Source: Mansonella perstans
Taxonomy: Eukaryota; Nematoda; Chromadorea; Rhabditida; Onchocercidae
Length of the DNA stretch: 64,000 nt
Direction of reading: 5' to 3'
Assembly: GCA_037074765.1 (NCBI GenBank)
Contig: JBAMDO010000069.1
Location: forward strand, 78,501-142,500
The translations under genes were made by a program, and so were the position numbers. Shown one piece after another: positions 51,358 to 62,792 of the stretch; positions within the stretch are counted from its first letter, which is position 1, and each line of letters begins with the position of its first letter. The notes beneath the pieces were generated by a model, which had not been told where the DNA came from, did not search any database, and saw only the letters and a program-made list of their open reading frames with translations.

Positions 51358-53249
51358 ATGGCAGTGGATTCTTCGTCAGCATTACCCATTCAAGCTAGTG
51401 TCGCGAAGAAAGTTGATGTCGTCCGGAAAGCACATATTCCTGTTATCTTTGTTATTGGTATATACATTTAGAAGTCACGAGAGAAATTATTTCCTAAATT
51501 TTGCTTGAATTTTAACAAACTAATAATTGATGTAATAGAAAGTATGGGCAAAAAATTTGATACGAGATTGATCAAGTAATTTAAGATTATTTCTCCGGTT
51601 AAATTTAGGTGCACCCGGTGCTGGAAAAGGAACACAGTGTGGTAAAATGGTTGAAAAGTATGGTTTAACGCATCTTAGTACCGGAGATCTTTTGAGGAAT
51701 GAAGTAAAATCAAGTGGTGCAGGAGCGGATTCATTGAAAAAGATGATGGAAAATGGTGAACTCGTCCCACAAGTAATTAATTTAGTTTGCAAATGTCGCA
51801 TTACTCGTTATCTTCTTCTCTCCTTCTCTCTCTCCCTCTCTCTTCCTTCCTGAAAATCGGACATAAGAAATGAAAATTGCGCAAATGATAAGTGAATAAT
51901 TCAATAATAATAAACGAAGTGGCAATTTTGAAGGATACTTACTTTGTTGTTAAAAGTAATTGCAATTCTTGAAAATATTAATTTTTAAGAGAGTTGTGTT
52001 AGATTTACTGAAGGAAGCAATGTCACGAGCGACAATAAACGGTAGCCATGGATTTTTAATTGATGGTTTTCCACGTGAAATTACTCAAGGAGTACTATTC
52101 GAACGTGAAGTGAGCTAATTTTATATTCAACTTAACTATTTAGATGCTTAATTAGTATTTTTTTTAATATTCAGAAGAAGAAATTAATGGATCTAGAAAC
52201 TTTTCTCTGTAGAATTTAAATTTGAAACAATTTGACAATTTATAGGTTCAGTCACCCGATCTTGTCATGCATTTTAAAGCTGATAAGAAAATACTATATG
52301 ACCGTTGTATCAATCGGCAAAAAATAAGGTTTCATTATCAGAATCAAACTTGATAGAGGAGTTTATTAAACAAAATGCAAGCAAATGTACATATGGGAAT
52401 AATAATTAATGATGACATATTTAGACGTCTTATTAAAATATGCCAAATTAAAATTTTATAGTGGTAAATTTGATGACAGTCCTGAAACAATTCAAAAACG
52501 ACTGCAAACATATGAAACTCTTAGTACTCCGGTGGTCGATTTTTACAATCGTAAAGGAAAACTTCTTGAGGTGAAATATAAATTTGAAAGTAATAGGTGA
52601 TTTTAAAGGAGCAAAAAAATTGAAAAGACAGAGTAAAGTAATAATTTCATGTGATTTTCTTTTCTTTATCAGTGTGTTAGCACCTCATCAATTTGTCTTG
52701 TAATTTTGAATTATTGAAATTTGGCTCTTTTAAAGTGAAACCATTTCATTGTAAATAATGCTGTAAATATGTGTAGCAAATGCAAAACTTAATAACAGCA
52801 TGATAAAATATGTGGCAGCGAGAGTTTAAAATTTAGGGAAAAAGAAAGATCAAAGTTCTAAATATACAAAATTTATTACCTTCATAAAACGCCGCGTGGC
52901 ATCTTTGATACTCTAAAACTTTACAAATTATGACAGCTTCTGATATGAATTGCTTAGATTCTGAAAAATTTAAAAGAAGAAAGCAAGTTATATAACATGC
53001 GTTTGAGTGATCACAAGAAGAAACTGTCTACTATTTCAATAGAAATGTTTTTTTTTTTTTTTTTTTTTTTCATTATAATGTATATGACAGGCAACCAGTA
53101 TAATGAATAGAAGACAAATGTCTCAAAAGATTGCTTCGATTGAAATTCATAATTAATTGTTACAGATAACAACAGATGCAACAGTGGAAGATGTGTTCAC
53201 AATTGTTGAAACCAATGTAGATAAAATAATGTCCCAATTTCGTAGCTAA
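51358..53249 (+). CDS. Adenylate kinase, AK1-type (short lid)
   Basis: The enzyme transfers phosphate between ATP and AMP to give two ADP, keeping adenine nucleotides balanced in the cytosol. Exons join in phase: 51358-51457, 51609-51772, 51990-52109, 52246-52328, 52462-52570 and 53166-53249 (TAA), giving 219 residues. The P-loop [10 protein letters not shown] is at residues 34-43, the AMP site [13 protein letters not shown] follows, [11 protein letters not shown] is at about 108-118, and the short lid with [15 protein letters not shown] and [12 protein letters not shown] matches AK1-type enzymes. The first exon has an AG acceptor at 51310-51311 directly upstream; it may accept a spliced leader or a REEP exon. 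The reading frame is open from the acceptor to the ATG. The enzyme looks complete and active. The 33-residue N-terminal extension is typical of nematode members. Confidence 0.93.
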
Positions 53250-56200
53250 TAAATGTTTTGATTGACAACGAGATTTTAATAATTGTAATTTTGTAACAAT
53301 CACTTCACTATAATTTCTCGGCTGTTATATATTAGTGCTGTCCAGCGGAGCAAATTTTTCTGTCACACGGGTAATGTTGATCTGAAGAACTTCAGATCTT
53401 TTTGTGAATCTCCAAAACAAGTTATTGTAGCACGATCGTCGAAATAATTTTTGCTGATGGCTTAATTCTATCAAATTCATTCCATAATATTTCACTTCTT
53501 AATACGAGTTGAAATCATGTTACATATAAACATAAGACTGAGTACAAGTTTGTAAACTGAGCCAAAGGAAAATATTTGATCAAGTATTAAATTAAATCAA
53601 GCGATATAGGATAACAGAGAAACAGGAAAAAAAAGTAGTGATAAAGTATGCAAAAGTGTAGCAATCAAAGGGAAGAAAAGGTAAAATAGATTCAAATAAC
53701 AAAAACTTGGAATATATAAGATAATAAATACACAAACTGCTAAAACACTATTAATTGCATTAATGAAAACAACCAAATAAATGCTGATAGTTTAGTACCA
53801 ATTGGAGCACCAGTGAATTTGTTGTATACTGTTGCATGCCTATAATGATTGCATACCTATAACTGTTGCATATGTAATCTATAATTGCTGCATACTTATA
53901 ACTGCAACCTATAATTGTATACCTGTAACTGTAATTTTATAGGTGAAAAAAAGATTATGTAAGATTTTATAAGTGAAAAAGGACCAAGACAACGACCTGC
54001 TTATTAATTTTTTTTTTGATTTCATTCAGAAAATTTATTTTTAATATGATGATCCTTCCAAATTTTTTTTGAAAAACAGTTTTGTCTGCAGTTTATGGAA
54101 GAGCAAAAACGCAAGTGGGCTGCTGGTATCGGGAATGTGGATGGATTTGTGGAGCAAACTGTGAATTGAATACTTTTGGATCTTCTTTTATATACTTTAA
54201 TTTCGCCTGATGAAAAATGTTGTGATGGTTAAACTTGCTTTTTTATTAATGTTTTTTCATTGGTCTTGCTGTTTTCATATATTTCTTAGAAATAGTTTTA
54301 TTTGTTACTTTTATTAGTCAAAGAATTAGTCGTGTTTTTTTTTATTTTTTTGTTATTTAGTTTTATATGTTGCATTTTATTAGTCTTACTATATTGTGTT
54401 TTATTAATATTATATGTTATGATTTGTTATTGTGAGAATGAAGTTGTGCTGTTGAACAACCGATACAAATGCAATCACTGCGTTAGGAAAACTCTTAGGA
54501 GATGTACGCTTAAAGTATTACTGCACAAAAGACCGCTGAATAAAATAGATTTTTGATACTTTACTTCAGGAAACATTGAACAATGAAGTTTAGAATTTCC
54601 TTGTGAAAGCTGATTTGTTGCTGTGCAGTTTTTCTCAAAAGTAGTATAAGTGATATTCTGATATTCAATCTTTTATTTTATTACACACAATGTTGCATTA
54701 GCAAGTTTGAATATTTATTTCAGATTACAAAATGTTCCGTTGCCCCAATGCGTATAGGGCATAGAAATGAAGCTATGAAAGCCCAATCTTGTTTACCTGA
54801 AGAGAAAGGTTGGTTATATCTTGTACTTAAGTGTGCATTAAGGAATTCAAAAATAATTGTCCATTAACTTGGTTTTTTATCAACAGTTGTGAAGTTTGGA
54901 TTTTTGATGTCATAAATATGAACAGTAAAAGAAATTTTTGGTTTCATTTTTATATCGGTTTCTAATTTTCTGTTTCTAATTTCTTGCACTGTAGCGTGCT
55001 GTAAACTTTCGGTATTCATGCATGACATTTTTTCTACGAAATATTTGGATCTAATATTTGGCAATCAGGTTTTCACAACAAACAACGTTAGTAAGTATTT
55101 TTCTGGAAAAAATCTTATTTGTCAAAAAAATTATGCACCGAGGATTATGAACTCATGCATGTTCTATTTTTGTTTCATTGACTCCGCTAGCTGACACCAA
55201 AATTACAGCTGTCCTAATGCTCTTAGGAGACATAAGCGTTACTAAAGTTCAAATTTGCAACAATGCAATCATACTTTCAGGAGAATCCAGTGCATTTGCA
55301 ACTATTTTCCTGTCATATCTAATTAGTAAGTTTTATTTGAGACAGAGCAGAGAAAATACTTGAAGAAATGTTACTGGCTATACTGTTCATATTGATCTTA
55401 AAAGTTTGCAAAATTCATTCAACCGTATTCACTTCGAATACACTTCTAATTATAATACTACACAGCTATGGTATATGTAATCTTGCATAAAAAACTTTTC
55501 TCCAAACGATAATAAATAGAATTGAAGATTACAACTTTCAATTCCATTATAGTGCATTCTGCACTCAAATCTTTCGTTACCATTTCACCACAAGTTTTCC
55601 AATTAAAATTCTCAGTCTAATTGTTAATTCAATAAAACGATTGCAGATAAGATACTATGAAGGAAGTTATTTTGCAATACGGTATCAGAAAAAGATAAAA
55701 GACTAAGCAATTTTAAAAATTTTTACTGAGAATTACAAAACAGTGTTGAAAAATGGAACGAAATTTGTAAGCAAAACATTAAATTTATTTGACAAACTGT
55801 CCAACTAAAAAGAAAAAATCAAAAAAAAAATCTTATAAGAACCTATGATTTACAAGCAAATATCGTCATGTGGTTGGTATGACGTTTTTTTCCTTGATAT
55901 GACGAATTCTTTGTCCCACATAAATCCTTAATAACAATTGTTGATCTCACAGCTGTGACAACTATTCGAACACTGTTCACATTACTAATTTCTTTTAACG
56001 AAATATTTCGATTTTTATACTCCAAACTGTTTCGCATTTCGCGACAGAGACATTGCTCCCAAAAATGTTTTATCTGTATCTTTCGAAATAAGGACAGATA
56101 ATTTATCCACTCGAAAATACTATTTTGCAGCTTTAATTACAAAATATGGTGGGAGGATATATTTTCAGATTAATATTTCTAACTTCCGCTTTCCAATTTT

Positions 56201-56829
56201 GTCGCATGCATGCATAATTTTCTTGAAGAAATAGGCTTCATCATTCCAGATATTGTGAATTCAAACAGATTAAAGGATAAGTAATGGGAACTTATTAACT
56301 AATGCACCATATATACGACAAACATTAAAGTATTGCGAATGCCCTCGACTTAGATTTTAATTGCCGAAATGCCCTGCTTCTTTCTTGTCATAGATGAAGC
56401 TCCTAAATCTTGGCTTGAAACATAAAACTAAGCCTAATGCAACAATACTTTCCAGTGCCCTATAAACATCAAAAATATTTCTGCAAAGCGCCTTCCAACA
56501 CTCTGCACCCTTCTCTCTTTTTACCTTCCCGAGCACTGTTTTGACCCCGGAATTACCGTAATTTTCTACTATTATCATTCGCGCATTGCAACATGTAAAT
56601 GCAATCACCTCGCTGCCTGCAACGATAGATGATGACCAGCTGTGTCGTGCTCGAATAAGTTGAATTCTGCAACTTAACTGATATTAACTTTCTTTTTTCA
56701 TTATTATTTATTATAAATCAATACATATCACTATAAAAAGCAAATGAACCATACTTTATATAAACATGAAAAAAATTCTATCGTCTAAAACATACAAAAA
56801 GAAAAACTTCAAATTGTTTAAATACGAAT
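53250..56829. other. Intergenic, no convincing gene
   Basis: AT-rich. Possible isolated exons at about 54094-54169 (MEEQKRKWAAGIGNVDGF then stop) and 54724-54809 are flanked by good acceptors, but they have no recognised family and no firm partners. A repeat cluster of TTGCATACCTATAACTG-like units lies at 53830-53940. A minus-strand frame at 56357-56608 was not recognised. Confidence 0.55.
53830..53945 (+). repeat. TTGCATACCTATAACTG-type minisatellite, cluster 1
   Basis: Several degenerate units of about 17-19 bases, with CATAC/CTATAACTGC words. The same unit family recurs at 58330-58410. Confidence 0.8.
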
Positions 56830-58034
56830 TCATTTTGACGCGATATCGAATCTTTTAAGCATGCCATCAATCTTTTTGAAGTATTCCTTGGACTCCTTGA
56901 AACTGGGCTTGATTGTTGGTTTATTATCAGACCAGTTTGCTGGACAAACTTCACCGTGTTTCTCCACAAACTGAAAAGCTTTCAGCGTACGCTTCATCCA
57001 CACTTCATCCACACTACGACCAACCGGTAGGTCATTCATCAACGAATGACGAATTTCACCATTTGGATCAATTAAGAACAAATCTCTGAAATGAGAAAAA
57101 ACGTCGCGATTTAATAACTAAAAGAGACATATCCTTAATTTTGCATAAGAAATAGCATACTTGAAATGAACAAATTTTAAAATATCCTAACAAAGGGTAC
57201 GATAGAGCATCTTACCGATACGAGATACCTGTTTCATGATCAAGACAACGAATGCATTCGCTATATCTTTATTAAAGTCTGCAAGCACTGGGATCTGCAA
57301 GGAAACTTTTCAACTTATTTAATAGTAAGAGGATAAAAATTGAGCATGTTACTTAAAAATTTAGTGTAAAAAAACGTAACCCGCATGTCACCACCGAGAC
57401 CACCTTCATTACGCGGAATCTGTGTCCAAGCTAGATGTGAAAAGTAAGAGTCGCAAGAACATGCAATCAATTCTGCGTTTAATCTCTGGAACTCCGCACA
57501 TCGATCACTGAAGGCAGTGATCTCGGTTGGACAAACGAATGCGCTGAAAGCAGTAATAATTTCAAGATTAAGATTAAAGACAAATAAATAAAAAAACTTA
57601 CTGCTTGTTTTGCGCACTTAGAGTTAAACAAGGCATCATCATGCTACAGACTGCAAGAATACCGTAGCAAGAATACTGTGTCATTGCACTGACTATAATA
57701 GAAATTCTACGAACTCCAAGAGGCCCTCAATATAAAGTACGAAATTTTGAAGGGCAGAAGACTAACTAACAAGTCAAGAGGATAAAAAAATAGGATAAGC
57801 CATTTGCCTTTGTAATCTTTCATGCTAACTGTTTTAAAGTCGCTATTTACTACTGCTGTGCCCTGAAAAAGTAAATATACTTGCAAGAAATGCTAATCAC
57901 ATTCAAACGAAGTGATAAAAATAAATCGCTAAAGGCTAGAAGTGTACAGAAAAATCAGGTGCTTTGTTTTTTGGACCCAGAGATCGAACGCCAGTTAACG
58001 TAATAGCGGAGGTGCAAAGCCGGACTATAAACAT
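56830..58034 (-). CDS. prdx-3: Mitochondrial 2-Cys peroxiredoxin (Prdx3-type) with one frame break
   Basis: Typical 2-Cys peroxiredoxins reduce hydrogen peroxide; this type works in mitochondria. Exons are 58034-57948, 57862-57771, 57543-57381, 57294-57216 and 57085-56830 (225 residues if exon 4 had its expected length). The first exon encodes an Arg/Ser/Thr-rich presequence ([20 protein letters not shown]) before APDF. The catalytic FVCPTE holds the peroxidatic Cys, GEVCPANW the resolving Cys, and GGLGG and SKEYF mark the hyperoxidation-sensitive type. Exon 4 is 79 bases where phase demands 80: after VVL the codons for an expected DHETGISYR read only in another frame, near 57240. The last exon carries an 11-base tandem duplication (56992-57002/57003-57013) that gives two extra residues before KAFQF without a net shift. 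It is either a base error or a genuine frameshift. Confidence 0.88.
56992..57013 (-). repeat. 11-base tandem duplication in the peroxiredoxin last exon
   Basis: CTTCATCCACA occurs twice in a row on the plus strand. It yields the extra residues in [13 protein letters not shown] compared with the usual spacing between GRSVDE and KAFQF. Confidence 0.85.
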
Positions 58035-60418
58035 TTGATGAAGTGAAAATGCTGCAGCCTAAAAATCAGTTAGTATAAAATCATTACTGTGGCTCGAAAG
58101 AAAAAGTAGCTCATTAAGAACATATAAAGTCAGTAAATCAACAAGAACAACTATAACTCAAAACTCATCAAAATTGAACGGATCATTTTGCTTGATTTAC
58201 TTTTCTTCCTATAATATTTGTTTCATAAAAAGTTCAGAAGACATAAATCAAAAAATATGTCGGGAATATATTATAATAGTAGCAGTCCTTATCTTGGTGA
58301 GATTTTTATTTAACACAGCACTATTATAACTCTTGCATACCTATAACTATGACCTATAACTGTTGCATACTTACAATTGTAACCTACAACTGTTGCATAC
58401 TTATAATTGTTGTATCAACGGTAGCAAGCAACATGAATGAATAACTGGTAAGCAAAAAAAAAAAACAAATAATAGAAAATAATATTTGAAAACATGGAAA
58501 ATTGAAACTGCCAAAAAAAATCAGAAATAAGAACTTATCCGCCCGAGATATCAATAAATGAGAACTTACCCGAGATATTAATAATCAATCATTAAGACAA
58601 ACATGACGATGAAAGGAGATATTACAAAAAAAAAAAAAAAAAATGCGGTGAGAAGGAAAAGTTAATATCAGCGATAAACCACAAACAAACTAATCTAAGT
58701 AACGAATATAATTAACCTAATTAACAAATGATTAATTCATTTTCTTTTCTTTCCTTTTGCTTTTTCGATTTTTCACTGTTTTCTTTTTTTGTTTTTGAAA
58801 TCACCTCCTTTTCTATTTTATTACCATTTACTTGAGTTATTTTATGTTTATTCCTTTTTTAACTATTGTGAACTGTTATTTACTTTGTGTGTAACAGTTC
58901 TACCCTTTGACCTTTCATTCTATGTTGTTGCTGTTGTTGAGGGAGAATTCCACGTTACTGTGTTATTGTATCAGAAGTAATAGTGCTAGTAGATAATTGA
59001 TAGCTAGAACTCTTCATTCATAATAGCGTCCATAATTAATCTTTACTGGGAAATTTAGTGCAACAACTAAGTTTGTAATTGTAATACAATTCCATTAATT
59101 TCATCCTTTCTTACAAAATTCTTCTTATCTGACTTTATTAGCTATGTTTTTCCAATTTTTCATTTCAAATTTTTATTTGTCTTTTTACCATTCATTCCTT
59201 CTGCATATTTCTATTAATTTTAATTATCTCATCTCATATTGTGTACCTTTTTACTAATTACTTACTGCATACCTTTTACTCAATATCTAAGGTAAGTAAT
59301 TAGACAAGTAATACTACTAAATAAGTAATTAACAAACAAGGAAACCATCATTTCCAACAATTATTTGAAAAGTAAATTTCAGAAAGTTTGAGACGTAGAA
59401 TTTCATAATAGGCTATTCTACAGCACATCGACATGATTTGATGAATTATAAAGCAAGTTCTGGGCATGGATTCCAACGTGTTTTTTTGTTGAGGACGTGT
59501 TTTTCGCGCGAAGTTGCATATGTACGTGGGATACGTGGTGACCCTTTTTTCACTAAAAATTTCTTTGATAGGAAAATGATTTATGCGAACACACATGCCC
59601 TATTTTAGAGTATTAGAATGATTCTCAAAATTTGAATAATTCCTTACATTTGGAAATATACCATTAAAGACCAAAAATAATGAAAGAATTGTGCTTATAG
59701 CAGGAAGAACTGCTAAAACATATAGAAGTGATATGTTAACAAAGACTGAGAATTAGTACCAATTCTATTTTTGTAATAGCAATCAGGAATAGTATTGAAA
59801 GGATGCGTTACTGTAGAAGCTATAGCAAAAATTCATGGAAATATTGAAAATACTCTGTTGTTGCAATGAATGATGAAAATATATAATTATAAGTTCATGG
59901 GAATTTTGCAGAAATTTGATTCTTCAGAATGATAGAAAAAGATAATACCGAGTTCTTCTGTCTTGAAAGATATTTTCAAATTCTTTAGAGCTGGTCGGAA
60001 AATGACATTAATTAAGACGTGATAGTTATGTTATAGTAATAATAGTAATAATAAAGCAAGAAGAAAAATAGAAATAATGCAGTGCTAAAATAGGACATCT
60101 ACTTAAAAAAAAGAAAAATTATTAAGATTTTATGGAATTATTTAGGTATTTAACAAAATATGCAGATGCAATTGTTCATGTATCCGAAATATTATTTTTC
60201 ACTGTATACGCTCATTTTGTTTATATATCAAAATACCGTTCCTAATTTCATTCAGTTCATTTTAGCAGCGTTGTTTTTTTTTTTTTTTTTTTTCGATTAC
60301 TTTTTCCATTGTAATATCATAGGTTATTAATGCTATGCAACGATTTTTCTGGTCTTATATGAAAGTACTTTTATTTTAATAACTTTATTTTCATTTTTTT
60401 CAGCATAGGAAAGTATCA
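58035..60418. other. Intergenic, no gene seen
   Basis: Region upstream of the peroxiredoxin gene (minus) and the subunit e gene (plus), so it holds both promoters. It has a second cluster of TTGCATACTTATAACTG-type units at 58330-58410, poly-A/poly-T tracts (58624-58645, 60272-60295) and T-rich spurious frames. Confidence 0.6.
58330..58412 (+). repeat. TTGCATACTTATAATTG-type minisatellite, cluster 2
   Basis: Degenerate units of the same family as 53830-53945, with CATACCTATAACT and CAACCTATAACTGTTGCATAC words. The two clusters are about 4.5 kb apart and flank the peroxiredoxin gene. Confidence 0.8.
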
Positions 60419-61362
60419 ATGAGTTCTCAGCAGGACCCGTACAAAATTACATTGCCGCCAGCAATTCGTATATCACCACTTTTGCGACTTATGCGTTATT
60501 CTTTTCTTGGTAATTTCATACAAATTAGTAGTTCCAAATGCATGCAACATATCTGTTTATACTTTTATAACTTCAGTATCAAAGCTTACTCTCTGGACGA
60601 AAATTGAATTACCATTGGAAAATGCCATTGACAATGTGGTTGACCAGCTGAAAACACCTAGGTTAAATCAGATATCTTTTGACAAAATTTGCTTTAGGAT
60701 AATTGTCTCTTAGCCTAGCTAACAAACTGAAATTGGTGTGTGAGTTGACCAGTTTCAAGTTAATTTAAGGATTGGGTGTTGTTTGGGGATTTTTCCGCTA
60801 TCGAATGATTTGTGAGAAACATGCAGTTGTGCGGAAGAAGGAACATGAAAAGAAACTTCACGAAGCAGAAAAAGACCGCATGCTTCGTAAACAGCAAGCG
60901 GATAAAAGTCTGTACGACATTTATTTGGTATGCCAATTTTTATGAATTTTTTACAATCCTCTTTCAATTATAAATGCCTCAGAAATGTTTTTTATGTGAA
61001 CTTTGCTATTACTTAATTTTTCTTGGCAACTTTCAAAGTTCAGATATATTGCTTGCTAGAAATCGAGATTTAACAGTAGATTTAGTCGTACTGCGTCTAA
61101 CATCCTTCAAAGTTCTATAAATGAATTCATGATAAAAATTGGAGGTTTAATTTTAAATCCGTTTGCTTATAAATTTCTTCCATATGCTTTGAACAAAATA
61201 ATTTTTCATAAAATTTGATTTGAATCGTCTATGAACTGTTGCATGAACATTCCTGGGAGAAGTGCTGGCACAGTACATGTTCTTACTTCCATTAATTTTT
61301 AGAACATTCTGGAAACGGATCTTGATGAAGGTGGGTCGCTTTTTGGTAGCGTCCGGGAATAA
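60419..61362 (+). CDS. ATP5ME: Mitochondrial ATP synthase subunit e
   Basis: Subunit e is a small inner-membrane protein of the ATP synthase stator/dimer interface. Three exons (60419-60509, 60770-60927 and 61303-61362, TAA) give 102 residues. LPPAIRISPLLRLMRYSFLG followed by LGVVWGFFRYRMICEKH forms the single N-terminal membrane segment with a GxxxG-like arrangement, then a charged Lys/Glu coiled-coil region (RKKEHEKKLHEAEKDRMLRK) and a short tail. Length and layout fit the family. A TTTTTTTCAG acceptor at about 60394-60403 just before the ATG may accept a spliced leader. The exon junctions at GL|GV and YL|NIL keep the frame. Confidence 0.85.
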
Positions 61363-61962
61363 CAGGAATGGAATCGTCTCTGAATTGTCTTGTTTGCAGT
61401 TTAATAGAGTATATTTATATCATGGCATGCTTTGAGTTGATTGCCATATATTTAGGCCATTTTTGTTTTGTATCCGTATTATATAATCAAACTTTGTGCT
61501 TGTAAAAATAAATTACTCAACCACTGGAGAGCATTTTACGAAGGCAAATGAAAGTGAAATGTGTGTCAACAATCTCTGTCACACAAATCAAATATGTGTA
61601 GATAAATTCAAAACAGTTTAAGAAAGCATCCAGGTAGCACCTCAGTATCACAAAACTGATAATTCCAAGCTAGCTTTATAAGCCGATGAGCTGCTGCCCA
61701 GATTTTTGATAGAAAATACAAAGAAAACATCGTCTCGGTCTAAAAAAAAAATATACACGTGCGTATTCTCTACACGTACGTATTACGCGTATTCTCTTGC
61801 TGGGAATATTCTCATGAAGCAATGTATTTGATGATGGCATAATTTCGGTTAATGGAGAATCCCTGAATATAATTTGGAATAGAAAAAAATCAATTGAGGA
61901 TGAAATAGTGTTATGACAAATTTGTTGTATACATATTTGCAGATTTGTTAGTATAAAGTGTA
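61363..61962. other. Intergenic, no gene seen
   Basis: 3' flank of the subunit e gene leading to the tRNA gene. No gene was seen; the ACACGTGCGTATTCTC / ACACGTACGTATT near-repeat lies at about 61757-61790. Confidence 0.6.
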
Positions 61963-62044
61963 GGCGAGATGGCCGAGTGGTCTAAGGCGCTGGTTTTAGG
62001 CACCAGTCTCTTCGGGGACGTGGGTTCGAATCCCACTCTCGTCA
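61963..62044 (+). tRNA. tRNA-Leu, anticodon TAG
   Basis: Folds as a class II tRNA. The acceptor stem GGCGAGA pairs with TCTCGTC (62037-62043, one G-T pair), with a discriminator A. The D arm region TGGCCGAGTGGTCTAAGGCG carries the A box, and the anticodon stem CTGGT/ACCAG holds loop TTTAGGC with anticodon TAG. The long variable arm TCTCTTCGGGGA is typical of Leu/Ser tRNAs, and the T arm GGGTTCGAATCCC is the B box. No intron is present. A short T run follows downstream. Confidence 0.95.
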
Positions 62045-62792
62045 TGCTGGAGTTTTGGCAGCTTAGGCGATTCCAAAACACTTTTGTGAAAACATGGGAA
62101 AAAATTTATAGATGTTGTGATGGAATGGTCTTTACAAACTAAGTGTGCTATATTGTATTATTCTAAATCTAAAACTTTTGAGGAAGTAAATCTGCATTTG
62201 TTTATTTCTATTAACAATATAATATGAAAATGAATGTGAAGTGCAAATCAATATTTTATTTTGTTCACTTGCAACAATACGACTAGGCAGTTTTCAAGTA
62301 TTTCGGCATCCTAAACTGGTATATGTCGTTGCAATCATAAATTACGGATGCGTGAAAGCCATAATTCACCAATATTAATAGATATTCGGAGAGAGCGAAA
62401 AAATTATACGCTGCAATATAGATCAACAATTAGGGTGCTATTAATTTGTAATATAATATGTAGCAGAAGATATTGTCGTTATCATAACATCAAAAATAGA
62501 ATTTTTTTTAGCGATATACGTTGCTCGTCGATACAGCAAAGAATATTAACTTCAAAGTGGTAAGATTACAAAAGTTGTTGAGAAAAGTCATGAGAGCAAT
62601 GATGAATAACTTCATATATTATGCTCTCAGATTTTCTTTGCTGTTAGCCGACCATGCTGATTAGCCGATTAATTATAGTGGGGATAGAGCAAATCGAGGA
62701 ACATGTTTGTTTGCTAGCAAATTCATTCTAGTGGATGAATTTAATATTATCATAGTGAATTAAAGAATATTCAAACAATTAGCTGAGATGAG
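62045..62792. other. Intergenic, no gene seen
   Basis: Between the tRNA gene and the 3' end of the minus-strand membrane protein gene. AT-rich; a plus-strand frame at 62348-62563 has no family resemblance. Confidence 0.6.

Noticed and set aside
54094..54169. Possible terminal exon encoding MEEQKRKWAAGIGNVDGF
   Set aside because: It has a good acceptor, but no recognisable family and no upstream exons that join to it.
54302..54556. Leu/Val/Phe-rich 84-residue frame
   Set aside because: T-rich composition artefact without splice context or homology.
55178..55363. 61-residue plus-strand frame
   Set aside because: No family resemblance, no clear splice partners, isolated in AT-rich sequence.
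56357..56608. 83-residue minus-strand frame upstream of no known exon
   Set aside because: Compositionally plausible, but no motif or family recognised and no supporting splice signals.
57315..57617. Continuous 100-residue minus frame over the peroxiredoxin active site
   Set aside because: Its first part is intron; the true exon starts at 57543 after a CAG acceptor and joins in phase to 57862-57771.
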